DNA from: Streptomyces celluloflavus
GTDB taxonomy: Bacteria; Actinomycetota; Actinomycetes; Streptomycetales; Streptomycetaceae
Direction of reading: 5' to 3'
DNA: 64,000 nucleotides
Assembly (NCBI GenBank): GCA_000720995.1
Contig: JOEL01000036.1
Span: forward strand, 62,001-126,000
Part shown: positions 63,177 to 64,000 of the stretch, in pieces
Numbering within the stretch: position 1 is the stretch's first letter
Layout of the letters: each line of letters begins with the position of its first letter
Notes under the pieces: model-generated
Told to the model about the DNA's origin: nothing
The model's input: only the letters and a program-made list of their open reading frames with translations
Database searches by the model: none
Translations under genes and position numbers: made by a program

Positions 63177-63596
63177 CTACGCGGGCGGCAGCGCGTCCAG
63201 GTAGACCCACAGGCCGTTCTCGCGGACGAAACGGCTGTGCTCGTACTGGCTGTCGGCCTGGCCGTGCAGCGTGTAGTGGGCGCGGAATTCGACGGTGCCC
63301 TCGGTGTGGAAGGCGCTGCCGCCCGTGGTGCCGAGGATCTCCAGTCCGGTCCACCGCTGCGCGGGTTCGAGGTCCAGTCCGCCGGGCCGGGTCGTCGGGT
63401 GCCAGGTGCGCAGCAGATATCCGGTGTCGGCGACGACGAAGGCGCTGTAGCGCGAGCGCATCAGCCGCTCCGCGGTCGGGGCGGCGGTCCGCCCCTGATG
63501 GCAGCCTCCGCAGCAATCGCGGTAGGGCTCACCGCTTCCGCAGCGGCAGGGGGTGGTGGGGGTGACGGCCGGTCGGCGCGGTTTGTTCTTCGACAC
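63177..63596 (-). CDS. YchJ/SEC-C-motif protein
   Basis: A 139-residue protein. The N-terminal SEC-C zinc motif is CRCGSGEPYRDCCGGCH. The NTF2-like YchJ domain follows: TAERLMRSRYSAFVVADTGY, LLRTWHPTTRP, VEFRAHYTL and SRFVRENGLWVYLDA. GTG 63596 is used; an ATG at 63707 would add 37 Gly/Pro-rich residues. Family function is unknown; zinc binding is expected. Confidence 0.9.
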   Translation of the reverse strand: MSKNKPRRPAVTPTTPCRCGSGEPYRDCCGGCHQGRTAAPTAERLMRSRYSAFVVADTGYLLRTWHPTTRPGGLDLEPAQRWTGLEILGTTGGSAFHTEGTVEFRAHYTLHGQADSQYEHSRFVRENGLWVYLDALPPA

Positions 63597-63790
63597 CCCA
63601 CGATTGTGCCGGGTCGGCGGGAGGGCCGGCGCCCCGCCCGGCGGGGGCCCGGTGCGGTTACCTTCCCCTCGCTGCCATTTGGGCGTTTTCAACGATAAAT
63701 CACCCATTTGCGGCTTTTGGTGGCTTGATACTTGCTGTGAGGCTGGAAGGACTCATGGTGACCGTCCCCACCACCCAGGAGAGAACCCTC

Positions 63791-63985
63791 ATGATTCTGT
63801 CCATCTCCGGCGTCGTCCTGCTCGGTGTCATCGTCTTCCTGTTCTTCCGCAAAGACGGCCTCAAGCTGTCCCACGCCCTGGTCTGCGCGCTGTTCGGCTT
63901 CTACCTCGCGGGCTCGGCCATCGCGCCGAGCATCAAGGCGGGCGGCGCGAGCCTGGCGAGCCTGCTCGGAGGTCTCAAGATTTAG
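63791..63985 (+). CDS. small two-helix membrane protein
   Basis: A 64-residue protein with two transmembrane helices (MILSISGVVLLGVIVFLFF and ALVCALFGFYLAGSAIA) joined by RKDGLKLSH, then a short Gly/Ser/Leu tail. AGGAGAG lies 7 bases before ATG 63791. Similar tiny membrane proteins often sit next to conjugation or FtsK/TraB genes in Streptomyces; the next genes are outside the window. Confidence 0.8.
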   Translation: MILSISGVVLLGVIVFLFFRKDGLKLSHALVCALFGFYLAGSAIAPSIKAGGASLASLLGGLKI

Positions 63986-64000
63986 CGCGGCGCCCCGAGT

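Overview
The window is high-GC DNA with Streptomyces-type genes and signals: strong G/C preference at third codon positions, GTG and TTG starts, GGAGG-type ribosome binding sites, many secreted wall enzymes, a mycothiol-type oxidative-stress repertoire, Ku/LigD end joining and an ATPase-less sugar ABC transporter. It reads as chromosomal, probably an arm or arm-proximal region. Regulators next to accessory enzymes, gene remnants (ArsR, serine recombinase, IS630 transposase, truncated MFS) and many simple-sequence expansions point the same way. No rRNA, tRNA or CRISPR array is visible.

Layout. 1-606: left-truncated secreted Asp/Arg/His repeat protein (minus strand). 1.8-6.5 kb: MFS transporter, GH19 chitinase, then a TetR gene divergent from a P450-ferredoxin pair, with a palindrome just after the P450 -10 box. 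7-16 kb: phosphotransferase, zinc-ribbon protein, hydrolase, second P450, TetR divergent from a truncated exporter, glutathionyl-hydroquinone-reductase-like enzyme, unknown protein. 16-25 kb: lipoprotein, folD behind a ZTP riboswitch, serine hydrolase, ornithine-cyclodeaminase-like enzyme, SpoIIE-type phosphatase, dehalogenase-like hydrolase. 25-29 kb: hydrolase, IS630 remnant, ohr/ohrR pair with three palindromes. 29-31.6 kb: compact ACP/ketosynthase/hydrolase cluster. 31.6-34.4 kb: two decayed genes, then TetR divergent from an amidohydrolase.

34.9-39.7 kb is a wall-enzyme block. Two paralogous secreted SLT transglycosylases each follow a long leader that resembles the c-di-AMP (ydaO) riboswitch. 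A small secreted protein, a GH25 muramidase and a SapA-like secreted protein follow.

40-52.3 kb holds the most coherent system: a LacI regulator, a solute-binding protein, two permeases, a GH5-like glycosidase, a GH85 endo-beta-N-acetylglucosaminidase and a GH38 alpha-mannosidase. The gene set fits capture and breakdown of high-mannose N-glycans: GH85 releases the glycan, GH38 trims alpha-mannose, and the GH5-like enzyme may cleave the core Man-beta-GlcNAc. Matching CTAAAnCGCATTAG palindromes lie upstream of both the regulator and the operon.

52.3-64 kb is mostly housekeeping: an esterase lipoprotein, MT0933-like antitoxin, EF-Tu domain 2-like protein, GNAT, cold-shock protein, D,D-carboxypeptidase, DUF6191 protein, methyltransferase, divergent LigD-polymerase and Ku genes, a secreted I36-like protein, an S4 RNA-binding protein, a YchJ/SEC-C protein and a small membrane protein. 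Coordinates and starts were read by eye; no similarity search was run.
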